Source of the DNA: Actibacterium mucosum KCTC 23349 | Lineage (GTDB): Bacteria > Pseudomonadota > Alphaproteobacteria > Rhodobacterales > Rhodobacteraceae | Length of the DNA stretch: 64,000 bases | Direction of reading: 5' to 3' | NCBI RefSeq assembly: GCF_000647975.1 | Contig: NZ_JFKE01000001.1 | Span: 186,001-250,000, forward strand | Shown here: piece after piece, positions 54,512-63,506 of the stretch | Layout of the letters: each line of letters opens with the position of its first letter | Numbering within the stretch: the stretch's first letter is position 1 | Made by a program: the position numbers and the translations under genes | Notes under the pieces: model-generated | Databases searched by the model: none | What the model saw: the letters and a program-made list of their open reading frames with translations, nothing else | Told to the model about the DNA's origin: nothing

Positions 54512-55476
54512 GCGGCGGCCTTCCGGCGCAGCCAATTCGGCCGCGCGCCACCGGCGAGGATCGCCAGGATCAAGGTCACGCCCGTGATAAAGTTCTGCCA
54601 ATAAATATCAATGCCAAGCAAGTTCAGGGAATTGGACAAGATCCCCATGAACAAGGCTCCAAGGAAGGCTCCAATTATCGTTCCTGTGCCACCGCTCAGG
54701 CTCGCCCCGCCAATGATCGCAGCGGTGATTACCTTCATTTCAATACCGGTACCGACGGTTACCGCAGCCGTGCCCAGCCGCGCGGCGAAAAAGATACCCG
54801 CAGCTCCGGCCAAAACGCTGATAATCACGTAATTCAGCACTTTCACCAACTCGACATTGATCCCATTCACCCGTGCCGCTTTTTCATTTGCGCCCACGTA
54901 GTAGCTTTGGCGCATAAAGCGCGAATTCCGCATGACCACGTCCCAGACAAGTGTCAAAACCAGCAGAAAAATGATCGGAAATTGCAAACCAAAGAGCTTA
55001 CTTTGGCCAATTGCCGTAAAGCTCTCAGGCAGGTTCAAAACCGATTGCCCGCCCGAGATGATCAACACAATCCCACGCACCACCAAGAGCATGCCGAGCG
55101 TACCGATGAACGGGTTGATGTCGAAAAAGGCGATCAGAACGCCATTGACCAGCCCAACCATGGCGCAGACCGACAGGCCAAGCCCAATTGCCAAAGGCAC
55201 CGGGACGCCCGCGGTTAACAACAAGCCCGTCGCGACGCCGCCCAACGCTACGGTTGATCCGACAGACAGGTCCAACCCACCTGAGACCAGCAAGATAACC
55301 ATGCCAATTGTGATCATCCCTTCAACCGTCATCCCCAGCAAAATGGATTCAGCATTTAGCCAAGAGGCAAAATAAGGGGATGCAAAGGTCATAGAGACCA
55401 CCATGACCAGGATGACCAAAGTCAAGGTTGCCTCCCGTTGGGCAAGAGTTCGTTTCAACAGTGGCGGCATCTTCAT
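54508..55476 (-). CDS. Ribose-type ABC transporter permease (second importer)
   Basis: A 322-aa RbsC-like permease with about ten membrane segments. The family motif GGLDLSVGS (about 65-73), NPFIGTLGMLLVVRG and GGASLSGGTGTIIGA are present. The start at 55476 follows AAGGAG and overlaps the ATPase stop (ATGA). It belongs to the same importer as the ATPase and binding protein immediately upstream on this strand. Confidence 0.93.
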   Translation of the reverse strand: MKMPPLLKRTLAQREATLTLVILVMVVSMTFASPYFASWLNAESILLGMTVEGMITIGMVILLVSGGLDLSVGSTVALGGVATGLLLTAGVPVPLAIGLGLSVCAMVGLVNGVLIAFFDINPFIGTLGMLLVVRGIVLIISGGQSVLNLPESFTAIGQSKLFGLQFPIIFLLVLTLVWDVVMRNSRFMRQSYYVGANEKAARVNGINVELVKVLNYVIISVLAGAAGIFFAARLGTAAVTVGTGIEMKVITAAIIGGASLSGGTGTIIGAFLGALFMGILSNSLNLLGIDIYWQNFITGVTLILAILAGGARPNWLRRKAAA

Positions 55477-56996
55477 AGACACGTCTCCTTCGTCCACGGA
55501 TTGATGCCCGCAGCAAATGACAAAATACGTTCTTCGGAAAAATCTTCGGCGTTCAGGTCGCCGACGATTTTGTTCTGGTGCATCACAAGCGTTCGATCAC
55601 AAAGCCCCATGATTTCGGGCATGTCAGACGAGATGACGATCACCCCGTGACCTGAATCGGCGAACTCTCTGATCCGTGCATAGATTTCGGATTTCGCCCC
55701 CACATCCACACCGCGTGTGGGCTCGTCCACAATCAAAACGCGCGGGTGCTTGGACATCCACATTGTGAAAAGTGTCTTTTGCTGATTGCCGCCTGACAGC
55801 GCCCCAACTGGCTTTTCTGGTGTCGCATTTCGGATGTTGTAAGCACCCATTGCCTCTTGGGTGAATGCCATCGTTTTGCGCCCTTCAATCGCGCCCAAGC
55901 GGTTGGTAAAGCGCTTCAATTGGGTGGAGACCATGTTTGCGCGTATTGGAAAGGACAGGAACAGTCCGATGTTCTTGCGATCCTCGGTCAGATAGCCAAG
56001 GCCTGCGTCCATCGCCTCACCCGGAGACCGGATCGTCGCCGGCTTGCCGTCGATTTCCACGCGACCAGACGTAAGATGAGGCATACCAAACAGCGACAGC
56101 GCCATCTCCGAGCGCCCCGCCCCCACGAGGCCGGAAATACCGAGGATCTCAGTTTCGCGAACCGCAAATGAGAGATCCTCAAATTGCCCATCGAGAGAAA
56201 TGTTCTCGGCACGGAAAATCACAGGTTTTGCAGCGAGGTTCTTCGCTGACGGTGTTCCATAAAGGTCTTGGATTTCTCGCCCAACCATCAGTGAAATGAT
56301 CGCGTTTTCATCCAGCTCTACGGTAGGCCGCGTCGCGATATGCCGTCCGTCGCGCAGCACCATCACGCGATCGGAAATCTCAAACACTTCATGCAGGTGG
56401 TGGGTTATGTAAACAAACGACATCCCTTCGGCCTTTAGCCGTCGGATATTGTCAAAGAGCAAGCGGATTTCGTCCTCGGTCAACGAGCTTGTCGGCTCGT
56501 CCAAAATCATGATTTTAGGGTTCGAGGTGATCGCTTTGAGAATTTCGATTTCTTGTCGCTGACCTATAGAAAGATCGGCCACCAAATCCGTCGGGCGCAC
56601 CTTGAGCTGCATGCGCTCTAACGCTTCACGAGACTGCCGCCGTAGCTTTCGCCAATCAATCAGGTTGCCCCAGCGGGTGGGCTGGCGGTTCATAAAAATA
56701 TTTTCAGCCACGGTCAGGTTCGCTGCCAATGTCAGCTCCTGAAAGACAACAGAGACGCCTGCGGCTTGCGCGTCCATCGGGCTATGAAACTGTGTTTCGT
56801 TGCCGTCGATCCAAATCTCACCCTCATCTGGGCTGAGCACCCCTGCAAGGAGATTGGTCAGCGTCGACTTGCCCGCGCCATTTTCACCCAGAAGCGCTAA
56901 TACCTCACCCTCTTTGATTTCGAGGGAAATGTCCTGAACCGCTTTGAACGTGCCAAAAGACTTTGACAGCCCGCTCGCCTTCAATGTGGATGCCAT
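55473..56996 (-). CDS. Ribose-type ABC transporter ATPase, double domain (second importer)
   Basis: A 507-aa protein with two ABC domains of the RbsA/MglA type. First half: Walker A GENGAGKST, signature LSIGQRQEIEI, Walker B IMILDEPTSSL. Second half: degenerate Walker A (GLVGAGRSE) and signature LSGGNQQKT, the usual asymmetry of the CUT2 family. It energises sugar uptake together with the adjacent permease. Lies 66 bases after the binding-protein gene, with a strong hairpin between. Confidence 0.93.
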   Translation of the reverse strand: MASTLKASGLSKSFGTFKAVQDISLEIKEGEVLALLGENGAGKSTLTNLLAGVLSPDEGEIWIDGNETQFHSPMDAQAAGVSVVFQELTLAANLTVAENIFMNRQPTRWGNLIDWRKLRRQSREALERMQLKVRPTDLVADLSIGQRQEIEILKAITSNPKIMILDEPTSSLTEDEIRLLFDNIRRLKAEGMSFVYITHHLHEVFEISDRVMVLRDGRHIATRPTVELDENAIISLMVGREIQDLYGTPSAKNLAAKPVIFRAENISLDGQFEDLSFAVRETEILGISGLVGAGRSEMALSLFGMPHLTSGRVEIDGKPATIRSPGEAMDAGLGYLTEDRKNIGLFLSFPIRANMVSTQLKRFTNRLGAIEGRKTMAFTQEAMGAYNIRNATPEKPVGALSGGNQQKTLFTMWMSKHPRVLIVDEPTRGVDVGAKSEIYARIREFADSGHGVIVISSDMPEIMGLCDRTLVMHQNKIVGDLNAEDFSEERILSFAAGINPWTKETCL

Positions 56997-57023
56997 GTGA
57001 TTAACCTGCGCAACATGAATTGG

Positions 57024-57052
57024 GCGGCTGGCCAGAGGAGACGGCCAGCCGC
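57024..57052 (-). ncRNA. mRNA hairpin after the second binding-protein gene
   Basis: Perfect 10-bp stem (GCGGCTGGCC with GGCCAGCCGC) and a 9-nt loop, 10 bases after the binding-protein stop on the minus strand. No U-run. Probable mRNA-stabilising structure; not an RNA gene. Confidence 0.55.
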
Positions 57053-57062
57053 GTGGGAGCGA

Positions 57063-58070
57063 TCAGAAGTTGGAGTATTGATCGTTTGCGCCCAGGTAGA
57101 AATCGACATTGGACTGGTCGATGAAGTTTGCGCCGGTGAAGATATTGGTCGGCAAAAACTGCGCACCAGCGGCCTTGTTGTCGGTGGTCAGTGGCACGTT
57201 GGCATGGTTTGCGGTGATCAATGCCGCAAGTGCCCAGTACCCCATTTGCACGTCACCCTGCGCAACAGAAGCAGTCACGGTGCCGTCCTTGATGCGCTCA
57301 AGTACATCAGAGTTGCGATCCATGCCAATGACCAGAACCTCGCCAGTCCGGCCAAGCTCTTTGATCGCTGTCGCAGCGCCCATAGCACCAACGGAGTCTG
57401 TCGCCACAAAGGCGTTCAGGTCTGGCTGACGCACAAGGATGTCTTTGGCGGTGTTAATGGATGTCACCATATCCGCCTTGGTGTCGCCGACGGCCACAAC
57501 CTCTAGGCCCGTTCCATCAAACGCATCACGGAAGCCTTGCTCACGCTGATCAAACATATCCAACCCAGGGAGGGTTAGCACGGCCACTTTGCCTTCGTTG
57601 TCCAACGCTTTGGTCAAGCCTTGGCCACCAACAAAACCCAGATCGTATTGGTAAGAACCGATGTAGCCCAAACGATTGGAATTCGGCAGATCACCCAACA
57701 CAGTCACAATCGGAATACCTGCGGAAGCAGCGCGGTTGATCGACGGGGTCAGCGCGTCGTTAAAGCCCCATACTGCAATCCCTGCAGGGCGTTTCGCAAT
57801 GGCCCCGTCAAGCGCTGCCACCATCGCTGGAATATCCGCATCTGGCGGGCCAACATATGTGGTTTCGACGCCAAAGGCATCTCCGGCAACTTTCCAACCG
57901 TATTTCTGCGCGTTGAAGAATTCCAAGTTCCCCAAGGCACTGACGTAAATGTATTCTTCGCTATTGTCGATTTCAGTCAAAAGCGTTGCTTCATCGGCAA
58001 CGGAAACCTGCGGAAAAACGGTGGCGGACAGCGCGAAAGCCGCGCCTATGCACAACGATTTAAAAGACAT
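57063..58070 (-). CDS. Ribose-type periplasmic binding protein (second importer)
   Basis: A 335-aa Peripla_BP_4-type protein with a signal peptide (1-25, ending SVA). Landmarks of RbsB-like sensors: PAGIAVWGFNDALTPSINRA, AGIPIVTVLGD, LGYIGSYQYDLGFVGG, and AFVATDSVGAMGAATAIKE. Ligand-contact residues cannot be matched to one sugar. First gene of the second importer operon; the promoter with the TGGACATGTCCA dyad lies 150-173 bases upstream. Confidence 0.93.
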   Translation of the reverse strand: MSFKSLCIGAAFALSATVFPQVSVADEATLLTEIDNSEEYIYVSALGNLEFFNAQKYGWKVAGDAFGVETTYVGPPDADIPAMVAALDGAIAKRPAGIAVWGFNDALTPSINRAASAGIPIVTVLGDLPNSNRLGYIGSYQYDLGFVGGQGLTKALDNEGKVAVLTLPGLDMFDQREQGFRDAFDGTGLEVVAVGDTKADMVTSINTAKDILVRQPDLNAFVATDSVGAMGAATAIKELGRTGEVLVIGMDRNSDVLERIKDGTVTASVAQGDVQMGYWALAALITANHANVPLTTDNKAAGAQFLPTNIFTGANFIDQSNVDFYLGANDQYSNF

Positions 58071-58197
58071 ATTTTCCTCCCAAGAAATTAGCCAATAGTT
58101 CGGCTGAAACCAACGATGCCTGACGGATTCTGGGGGGTCAAAAAACAGGCAGGCAAACCACTAGTCCGCTCAAAGTATTGATTTATAAGTATTTTTA

Positions 58198-58243
58198 TAG
58201 ATATCCTCGGTGCATGCATATGTCCATTTTTTGGACATGTCCA
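58198..58243 (-). promoter_or_regulatory. Promoter and operator dyad of the second importer
   Basis: On the minus strand TGGACA (58226-58221) and TATCTA (58203-58198) are 17 bp apart, a fair sigma-70 promoter. Overlapping the -35 is the dyad ATGTCCA-N5-TGGACAT (58220-58239... extended to TGGACATGTCCA, 58232-58243). The 10-mer TTGGACATGT recurs before the first importer. Confidence 0.55.
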
Positions 58244-58329
58244 GAAGCGCAAGAGGCTTAGACATTGCGTCAACTACACTCGATTCGAGGCAAGGCCAAC
58301 GCGCCCATTTGCGCGCTGGCCTTCTGATT

Positions 58330-59301
58330 TTAGCTGCGCTCTATTGAGGAGCCGCGCGCAAATAGGCTGGCAATCTCCGCACGCCAATTGTCTATCCCTA
58401 CTGCCAGCAAAATGATCGCACCGAGGATGATGTTTTGGATCGATGACGGCGTGGCATTCAGGTTTAGCCCGTTCTGTACAACCACGATTGTCATGGCCCC
58501 CAAAAGCGTCGCAAGCACATTGCCGCGCCCGCCCATCAGACTGGCGCCACCAACGACTGCGGCAGCGATCGCCTGAAGCTCTAGGGTTTGTCCGTAATTA
58601 GGAGACCCGGAATTCAACCGTGCCGACATCAGCACCGCCCCAACAGCCGTCATCACCCCTGCGATCACAAAGGTCATGGTCTGCACCCGGCGCATATTGA
58701 TGCCGCTGAGAACAGCCGCCGAGGGGTTCCCCCCCACGGCCATGATTTCGCGGCCCAATTTGGTCCGGTGCATCATCACATGAGCGGCTCCATAGCAGAG
58801 CAGAAGGTAGAAAAACGGCAATGGCACACCAAGAAGGCGACCGTAGAAGACCACTTCAAGACCCGGATCGACGGAGAAAATCGGCGAGCCATTGTTAAAG
58901 CTCAGCGCGATGCCCCGGAGAGCAATTAATGCAGCCAATGTCGTAATAAATGATGGTATGCGTCCGTAAGCAGTCAGCCATCCCAAGACACCTCCAAGCA
59001 AAGCACCAAACAACAGAATTCCCGGGATTGCAGCCCAGATTGGCAAGCCCCCAAACTTTACCAGTTCCGCCAGGATCATGGTCAAGAGCGCAATCATAGA
59101 GCCCGAGCTCAGGTCGATCCCGCCCGCAAAGATCACGACGGTTGCGCCAATTGCCACCAAAGCCACAATGGACACCTGCAGCGAGAGGTTCGACAAATTG
59201 CCAGCGGTCAAAAAACGATCAGTGGTTAGGGCAACAATCACTGTGACCAATATCAGCGCCAGAAGCGGCCCGCCCAGTTGAGATTTAAGAATACGCTGCA
59301 T
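58330..59301 (-). CDS. Ribose-type ABC transporter permease (first importer)
   Basis: A 323-aa RbsC-like permease with about ten membrane segments and the motif GGIDLSSGSMIALL. GGASLMGGRGNVLATLLGA marks the later conserved loop. Clearly distinct in sequence from the permease of the second importer. Its start overlaps the 3' end of the ATPase gene by 17 bases. A 259-bp gap with the promoter of the next operon follows. Confidence 0.93.
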   Translation of the reverse strand: MQRILKSQLGGPLLALILVTVIVALTTDRFLTAGNLSNLSLQVSIVALVAIGATVVIFAGGIDLSSGSMIALLTMILAELVKFGGLPIWAAIPGILLFGALLGGVLGWLTAYGRIPSFITTLAALIALRGIALSFNNGSPIFSVDPGLEVVFYGRLLGVPLPFFYLLLCYGAAHVMMHRTKLGREIMAVGGNPSAAVLSGINMRRVQTMTFVIAGVMTAVGAVLMSARLNSGSPNYGQTLELQAIAAAVVGGASLMGGRGNVLATLLGAMTIVVVQNGLNLNATPSSIQNIILGAIILLAVGIDNWRAEIASLFARGSSIERS

Positions 59302-60823
59302 GGTAAGCGTCCTTGTCGTTTCTAGATGTTGAAGAAGGTTGACCCGCTGCGCGCACCAGATCGTCGTGGCTCAACTCAGAGGCCGCCACAGTCTTAGACA
59401 CCCGCCCCTGACGCACCAATGCCACCCGGTCGCTCATGGCCAACAGCTCATCATGATCTGACGAAATCAGGATGACGCTTTTGCCTTGGCGCGTCATTTC
59501 GTTGATCAATCGGTAAACTGCAATCTTCGCCCCGATATCGATGCCTTGAGTGGGTTCATCTAGTATGAGGATATCCACCTCTGCAAACAGCCAACGCGCC
59601 AGGATCAGCTTTTGCTGATTGCCGCCGGACAGTAAGCCAATGGTTTTTGAGATCGCAGACGGGGAAACCTCGAGCTGTTCAACCAATTGCTCCGTTGTCT
59701 GAGTTTCTCGGGCCAAATTCATGATACCCAGCCGGCTCAACACCCCCAGCCCGGCGGCGGTTACATTACCATTGGCGCGGAAATTCGGGAACAAACCGTC
59801 GCTCTTGCGGTTTTCGGGCACAAGCCCGACACCCAGCTCTATGGCATTACGAATAGAACGCGGCGCGAACGCCTGCCCCTTCAATCTCATTTCGCCTACC
59901 GTCAAAGGATCAAGCCCCAACACGGCGCGGGCCAGTTCCGTGCGGCCGCTGCCCAAGACCCCGCCAAACCCCAGAACTTCGCCTTTTTTCAAGTCGAAAG
60001 ACGCACCATGGATATGTTGGGTTTGGATGTCCCGAGCTTCCAATACCGTGATGTCTGTCGCGTTACGCTCTTTCGGGTAATGCTCACTCACCACCTCCCC
60101 CACCATGGCACGCACGATCTCGTCGACCTGCACACGGGTCTCGCCACTGGCACTGACCACTTTGCCACCGCGCAGCACGGTCACCTCGTCGACAATTCGT
60201 TCCACTTCATCAAGTCGGTGGCTCACGTAAAGGATCGCACAGCCTTGACCCCGCAGCTTGCGCAACAAGCCATGAAGCTGTTCAATTTCATGTTCACCAA
60301 GGGCAGCTGTCGGTTCGTCCAAGATGATCAGCCGTGCCTCCAAAGAGAGCGCCTTTGCGATTTCCACCAGTTGCTGTTCGCCGACCGACAAGTCACCGCA
60401 AGTCGCTGTCGGTTCAATATCGATGTCCATTCGATCAAGCACCGTCTTGGCGTTGGCCAGCGCTGCCGGCCAATCTACCAGCCCGCGTTTCATGGGCAGG
60501 CGCGCGAGGAAGATGTTTTCTGCTACGCTGAGAGATGGCACCAATGAGAACTCTTGAAATACTGTCGCGGTGCCATGGCGTCTTGCGTCTTCAGGATTGA
60601 GCAGATGCACAGGCTCGCCGTCGAATTTCAACATCCCGCTGTCGGGCTGTTGAATACCGGCAAGGGTTTTGATCAGGGTCGACTTCCCGCAGCCATTTTC
60701 CCCAAGAAGGCCATGGATGCGCCCCTTCATCAAACGTAAATTCACCCGGTCGTTTGCCACAACGCCGGGGTAAGCTTTCGAAATGTCACAGCATTCCCAA
60801 AGCGGTAAATCATGTGGGCTCAT
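59285..60823 (-). CDS. Ribose-type ABC transporter ATPase, double domain (first importer)
   Basis: A 512-aa double ATPase. First half: Walker A GENGCGKST, signature LSVGEQQLVEIAKA, Walker B LIILDEPTAAL. Second half: GVLGSGRTE and LSGGNQQKLILARW, LILDEPTQGID. Start at the ATG at 60823, following AAGGCGAG; a longer frame extends 13 codons upstream. It pairs with the permease whose start it overlaps. Confidence 0.93.
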   Translation of the reverse strand: MSPHDLPLWECCDISKAYPGVVANDRVNLRLMKGRIHGLLGENGCGKSTLIKTLAGIQQPDSGMLKFDGEPVHLLNPEDARRHGTATVFQEFSLVPSLSVAENIFLARLPMKRGLVDWPAALANAKTVLDRMDIDIEPTATCGDLSVGEQQLVEIAKALSLEARLIILDEPTAALGEHEIEQLHGLLRKLRGQGCAILYVSHRLDEVERIVDEVTVLRGGKVVSASGETRVQVDEIVRAMVGEVVSEHYPKERNATDITVLEARDIQTQHIHGASFDLKKGEVLGFGGVLGSGRTELARAVLGLDPLTVGEMRLKGQAFAPRSIRNAIELGVGLVPENRKSDGLFPNFRANGNVTAAGLGVLSRLGIMNLARETQTTEQLVEQLEVSPSAISKTIGLLSGGNQQKLILARWLFAEVDILILDEPTQGIDIGAKIAVYRLINEMTRQGKSVILISSDHDELLAMSDRVALVRQGRVSKTVAASELSHDDLVRAAGQPSSTSRNDKDAYHAAYS

Positions 60824-60842
60824 GAGACTCGCCTTTTGAAAA

Positions 60843-60868
60843 CACCCGGTGACCGAAGCCACCGGGTG
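60843..60868 (-). ncRNA. mRNA hairpin after the first binding-protein gene
   Basis: Perfect 9-bp stem (CACCCGGTG with CACCGGGTG), 8-nt loop, 9 bases after the binding-protein stop on the minus strand; no U-run. Same arrangement as in the other importers. Confidence 0.5.
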
Positions 60869-60877
60869 AGGATGTGA

Positions 60878-61900
60878 TCAGTATTCTTTGGAAGGCTGCG
60901 GGAAGAGCTTTTCAGGCTGCTTCAGCGCGTTCAACGCCTCATCGCTTGTGTCAATCGAGGTTGGGGTTTCGATCCAACCGCCCGGATAAGTGCCCGCAAT
61001 GGCGTCCAATGTGGCATGCATTGCCGCCTTACCCATTAGGAAGGGCGTGGTGTTGACTGTGGCGGTCACGTTGCCAGCAACGATTTCTTCAAGACCCGAA
61101 GTATCGCCATCATTGCCCATCAGGATCAGCTCGCGCTTACCCAATGCCTTGGCGGCAAATGATGCTCCGATGATCATGTAGTCATTGGCGGCAAAGATCG
61201 CATTTATGTCCGGGTGCGCCTGCAGGATGTCCATCCCGGCCGTATTGCCCCCTTCAACATTCCATTTGCCGTCAACCGAGGTGACCACGTTGAAGTTTTC
61301 TTGGCCTTTGATGCCATCCAGGAAGCCGCCGACCCGCTCGGTGGAGTGATAGCCGGGCTGGCCTTCAATTACGCCAATGGTAAGCGCTTCACCCCCATGC
61401 TCTTCAATCAACCAATCGGCCATTGCGTGCGTGCCGTTGCGCTGGGAATAGCCAACAACGCCGTGGATCGGAGTTGGAAAGTTCGGAATGTCAGAGTTGA
61501 TCATCAGAACCGCGACACCTTTGTCGACCGCTTTTTTCAACAGCGGAGCTGCAGCGAATTCGTCGTGGGTGCCAAAGATGATCGCGTCGACTTCTTGGGT
61601 CAGAACGTCTTGGATCATGCCCATTTGGCCATTGATGTCTGCCCCCGATTGTGGGGCCAGCATAAACACTTCAACACCCTTTTCTTCAGCAACCGCTTCG
61701 ATGCCAGCGCCAATGGCGATGTAGTAGTTAAACTCCGTCGCAGGTGGCATGTAGGCAATGCGGTACGTGTCATTGACGGGTTTGATTGTGCTCATCGGAG
61801 CTTGGCTTCCGTCTTTCAAGGGCACAGGTGTTGGGTAGTTTTCAGCGCCAGCAACGGTGGCGCTTGCGGCCAAGACCGCAGCAGCAATAATCGTCTTCAT
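60878..61900 (-). CDS. Ribose-type periplasmic binding protein (first importer)
   Basis: A 340-aa Peripla_BP_4-type protein with a signal peptide (1-19, ending VAGA). Typical blocks: YRIAYMPPATEFNYYIAIGAGIE, MLAPQSGADINGQMGMIQD, DAIIFGTHDEFAAAPLLKKAVDKG, INAIFAANDYMIIGASFAAKALG and LMGNDGDTSGLEEI. It has a longer N-terminal lead than RbsB. Starts 21 bases after the SMP-30-like gene. Confidence 0.93.
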   Translation of the reverse strand: MKTIIAAAVLAASATVAGAENYPTPVPLKDGSQAPMSTIKPVNDTYRIAYMPPATEFNYYIAIGAGIEAVAEEKGVEVFMLAPQSGADINGQMGMIQDVLTQEVDAIIFGTHDEFAAAPLLKKAVDKGVAVLMINSDIPNFPTPIHGVVGYSQRNGTHAMADWLIEEHGGEALTIGVIEGQPGYHSTERVGGFLDGIKGQENFNVVTSVDGKWNVEGGNTAGMDILQAHPDINAIFAANDYMIIGASFAAKALGKRELILMGNDGDTSGLEEIVAGNVTATVNTTPFLMGKAAMHATLDAIAGTYPGGWIETPTSIDTSDEALNALKQPEKLFPQPSKEY

Positions 61901-61921
61901 AATTCTATCCTTGATTGAGGC

Positions 61922-62860
61922 TTAGCGCAGTTTCGCGATGGTCAGCACGAAGGGATCGGTCGTACCCGGTTCATCCATCAGATGATCATTTTGGGTGTTG
62001 GCGATCACCAATGCACCGTCTGGCATAAATGCCGCTGTCGCTGGCACTTTCAGGCCTTCGATACCAAGCTGCGCCCAAGTGGCATCAGCCGCTTTAGGAT
62101 CAAAACGCAGAACATCTTGGGTGCCAGACTCCACGACATAGGCCATGCCATCTTCGGTCATCAGAACACCATCGGGCTTGTTTAGCGCGCGCGGCAAGGA
62201 CACCTCGGTCAGTTCACCCGCCTTACCATTGTCTTGAATGTCGATGGCAAACATACGCCCGTCGGTCTCTTTCACGGTGTAAAGCGTATCAAAATGCACC
62301 GCCAAACCATTCAGGACCCAGCCTTCGCCGCCCAACTCGTCATTCTCGATAAACGTCGTCAGCTCGGAAGCACCCGGCGTCAGGGTTAAGATACGTGGGT
62401 TAAAGCTGTCGGTCGCGTAAAGCGCGCCATCTGGTCCAAAAGCGATATCGTTGCAAAAACCTCCGCCAGGGAAGTCATAGCGGCGAAGCGGCGCGCCTGT
62501 TGTGAGATCATAAACCAAGACGCCGGCATCTTTTGCTGACTCAGCATAATGGCTTACACCCAGCACCGGACCAGAGCAGACAAAAAGCTCGTTCGCGCGC
62601 TCATCAACTTTTACACCAACGGCACTGTCCATGCCGAGGCTGCCCGGCTCGGTGAATTGCGACACAGACGTTCCGTCAGCCGACACCATCCAAACAGAGC
62701 TATCGACGAGGCTACCAACGAAAATCCGACCGTCCGCAGCGACGTCCACGCCTTCGATATGTAGCTTCGCATCTGAAACAACGATTTCTTTGGCTGTTGC
62801 TGGAGTCAGCGCGCAAACGCTTGCACAGGCCAGACCCGTTAAGAATGCTCCAAGTTTCAT
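61922..62860 (-). CDS. Secreted SMP-30/gluconolactonase-like beta-propeller
   Basis: A 312-aa protein with a signal peptide (1-23, ending TATA) and a six-bladed propeller pattern. Candidate metal ligands of the SMP-30 type are Glu36 (HIEGVDVAADG), Asn137-Asp138 (FCNDIAFGPDGALYATDS), Asn184 (LNGLAV) and an Asp in KPDGVLMTEDG. SMP-30 enzymes hydrolyse sugar lactones; a periplasmic propeller could also simply bind the ligand. First gene of the first importer operon, so a periplasmic lactonase acting before uptake is a fair guess. Strictosidine-synthase-like fold is an alternative. Confidence 0.85.
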   Translation of the reverse strand: MKLGAFLTGLACASVCALTPATAKEIVVSDAKLHIEGVDVAADGRIFVGSLVDSSVWMVSADGTSVSQFTEPGSLGMDSAVGVKVDERANELFVCSGPVLGVSHYAESAKDAGVLVYDLTTGAPLRRYDFPGGGFCNDIAFGPDGALYATDSFNPRILTLTPGASELTTFIENDELGGEGWVLNGLAVHFDTLYTVKETDGRMFAIDIQDNGKAGELTEVSLPRALNKPDGVLMTEDGMAYVVESGTQDVLRFDPKAADATWAQLGIEGLKVPATAAFMPDGALVIANTQNDHLMDEPGTTDPFVLTIAKLR

Positions 62861-63506
62861 ACTATTCCTCCCATTTTGGTCAGCCGGGATTCCGGCTAAC
62901 CAAAACGGTGCCCAACCAAGTCAACGTCGTCGATCACTAACCGCGAGCGGAAAAATGCGCCTTAACCACTTGATAAATATATTCTTTAATTTCACGATGT
63001 CGGTTTTGCATGTGTAAGATTTGGACATGTAACGCGTCAGCTTTGAATTTGGGCACTCACGCAAAAGGCGTAACCACAGCGTGGAAAAACTCAATTTGAA
63101 GTGATTCTGTACTTCACTTGAGGCATGCGTTCCTGGCGTGCTTACACACGAGGTCATCTGTAGAGAACCATAGTCTCCCAAAGGTGGCCGGTAAAACATG
63201 CAGCGATGACGCTGCACATGAGATCGGCCGAAATCTATTCGACCCCGACCTGCGTGTTTCATCGTTAATTAACCGCGATAGCAGAAGCGAGGGCAGACAG
63301 TCCTGGAAAGGCGCACTTTGTCGCGATCCTTCGGTTCGCGTCTCAACCTAATGAGTCGCAAACTAATATGGCGCGCTAGCCAGCTAAGCGTCGCTAAAGC
63401 CTAAACTTTGTAAAAGAAGTTAATGCGCAAAGCAGTCATTCGTGGTTCACGCAGCATCGCGCAAATTGGGCTCACCCGACATTCCCCTCAGGGTAGCGAA
63501 CCCTTG
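62861..63506. other. 646-bp region without a convincing gene
   Basis: It holds the first importer's promoter region: on the minus strand CCGACA (63003-62998) and TATATT (62981-62976), 16 bp apart, and the 10-mer TTGGACATGT at 63021-63030. Further right, TGCAGCG-ATGA-CGCTGCA (63199-63216) forms a perfect hairpin inside an outer GGCCG/CGGCC pair. The short open frames here have no recognisable domains or ribosome binding sites. Confidence 0.5.
63021..63030 (-). promoter_or_regulatory. TTGGACATGT site upstream of the first importer operon
   Basis: Identical 10-mer to that before the second importer (58231-58240). It lies about 161 bases before the start of the SMP-30-like gene and just upstream of a candidate -35. 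Only one half of the dyad is well kept here. Confidence 0.45.

Noticed and set aside
58071-58329. Search for a sigma-54 (GG-N10-GC) promoter before the second importer
   Set aside because: No match found; a sigma-70-like pair fits better, in line with the regulator lacking GAFTGA.
62921-63351. Short frames on both strands in the 646-bp gap
   Set aside because: No ribosome binding site, no domain and odd composition; the left part is the promoter region of the first importer operon.
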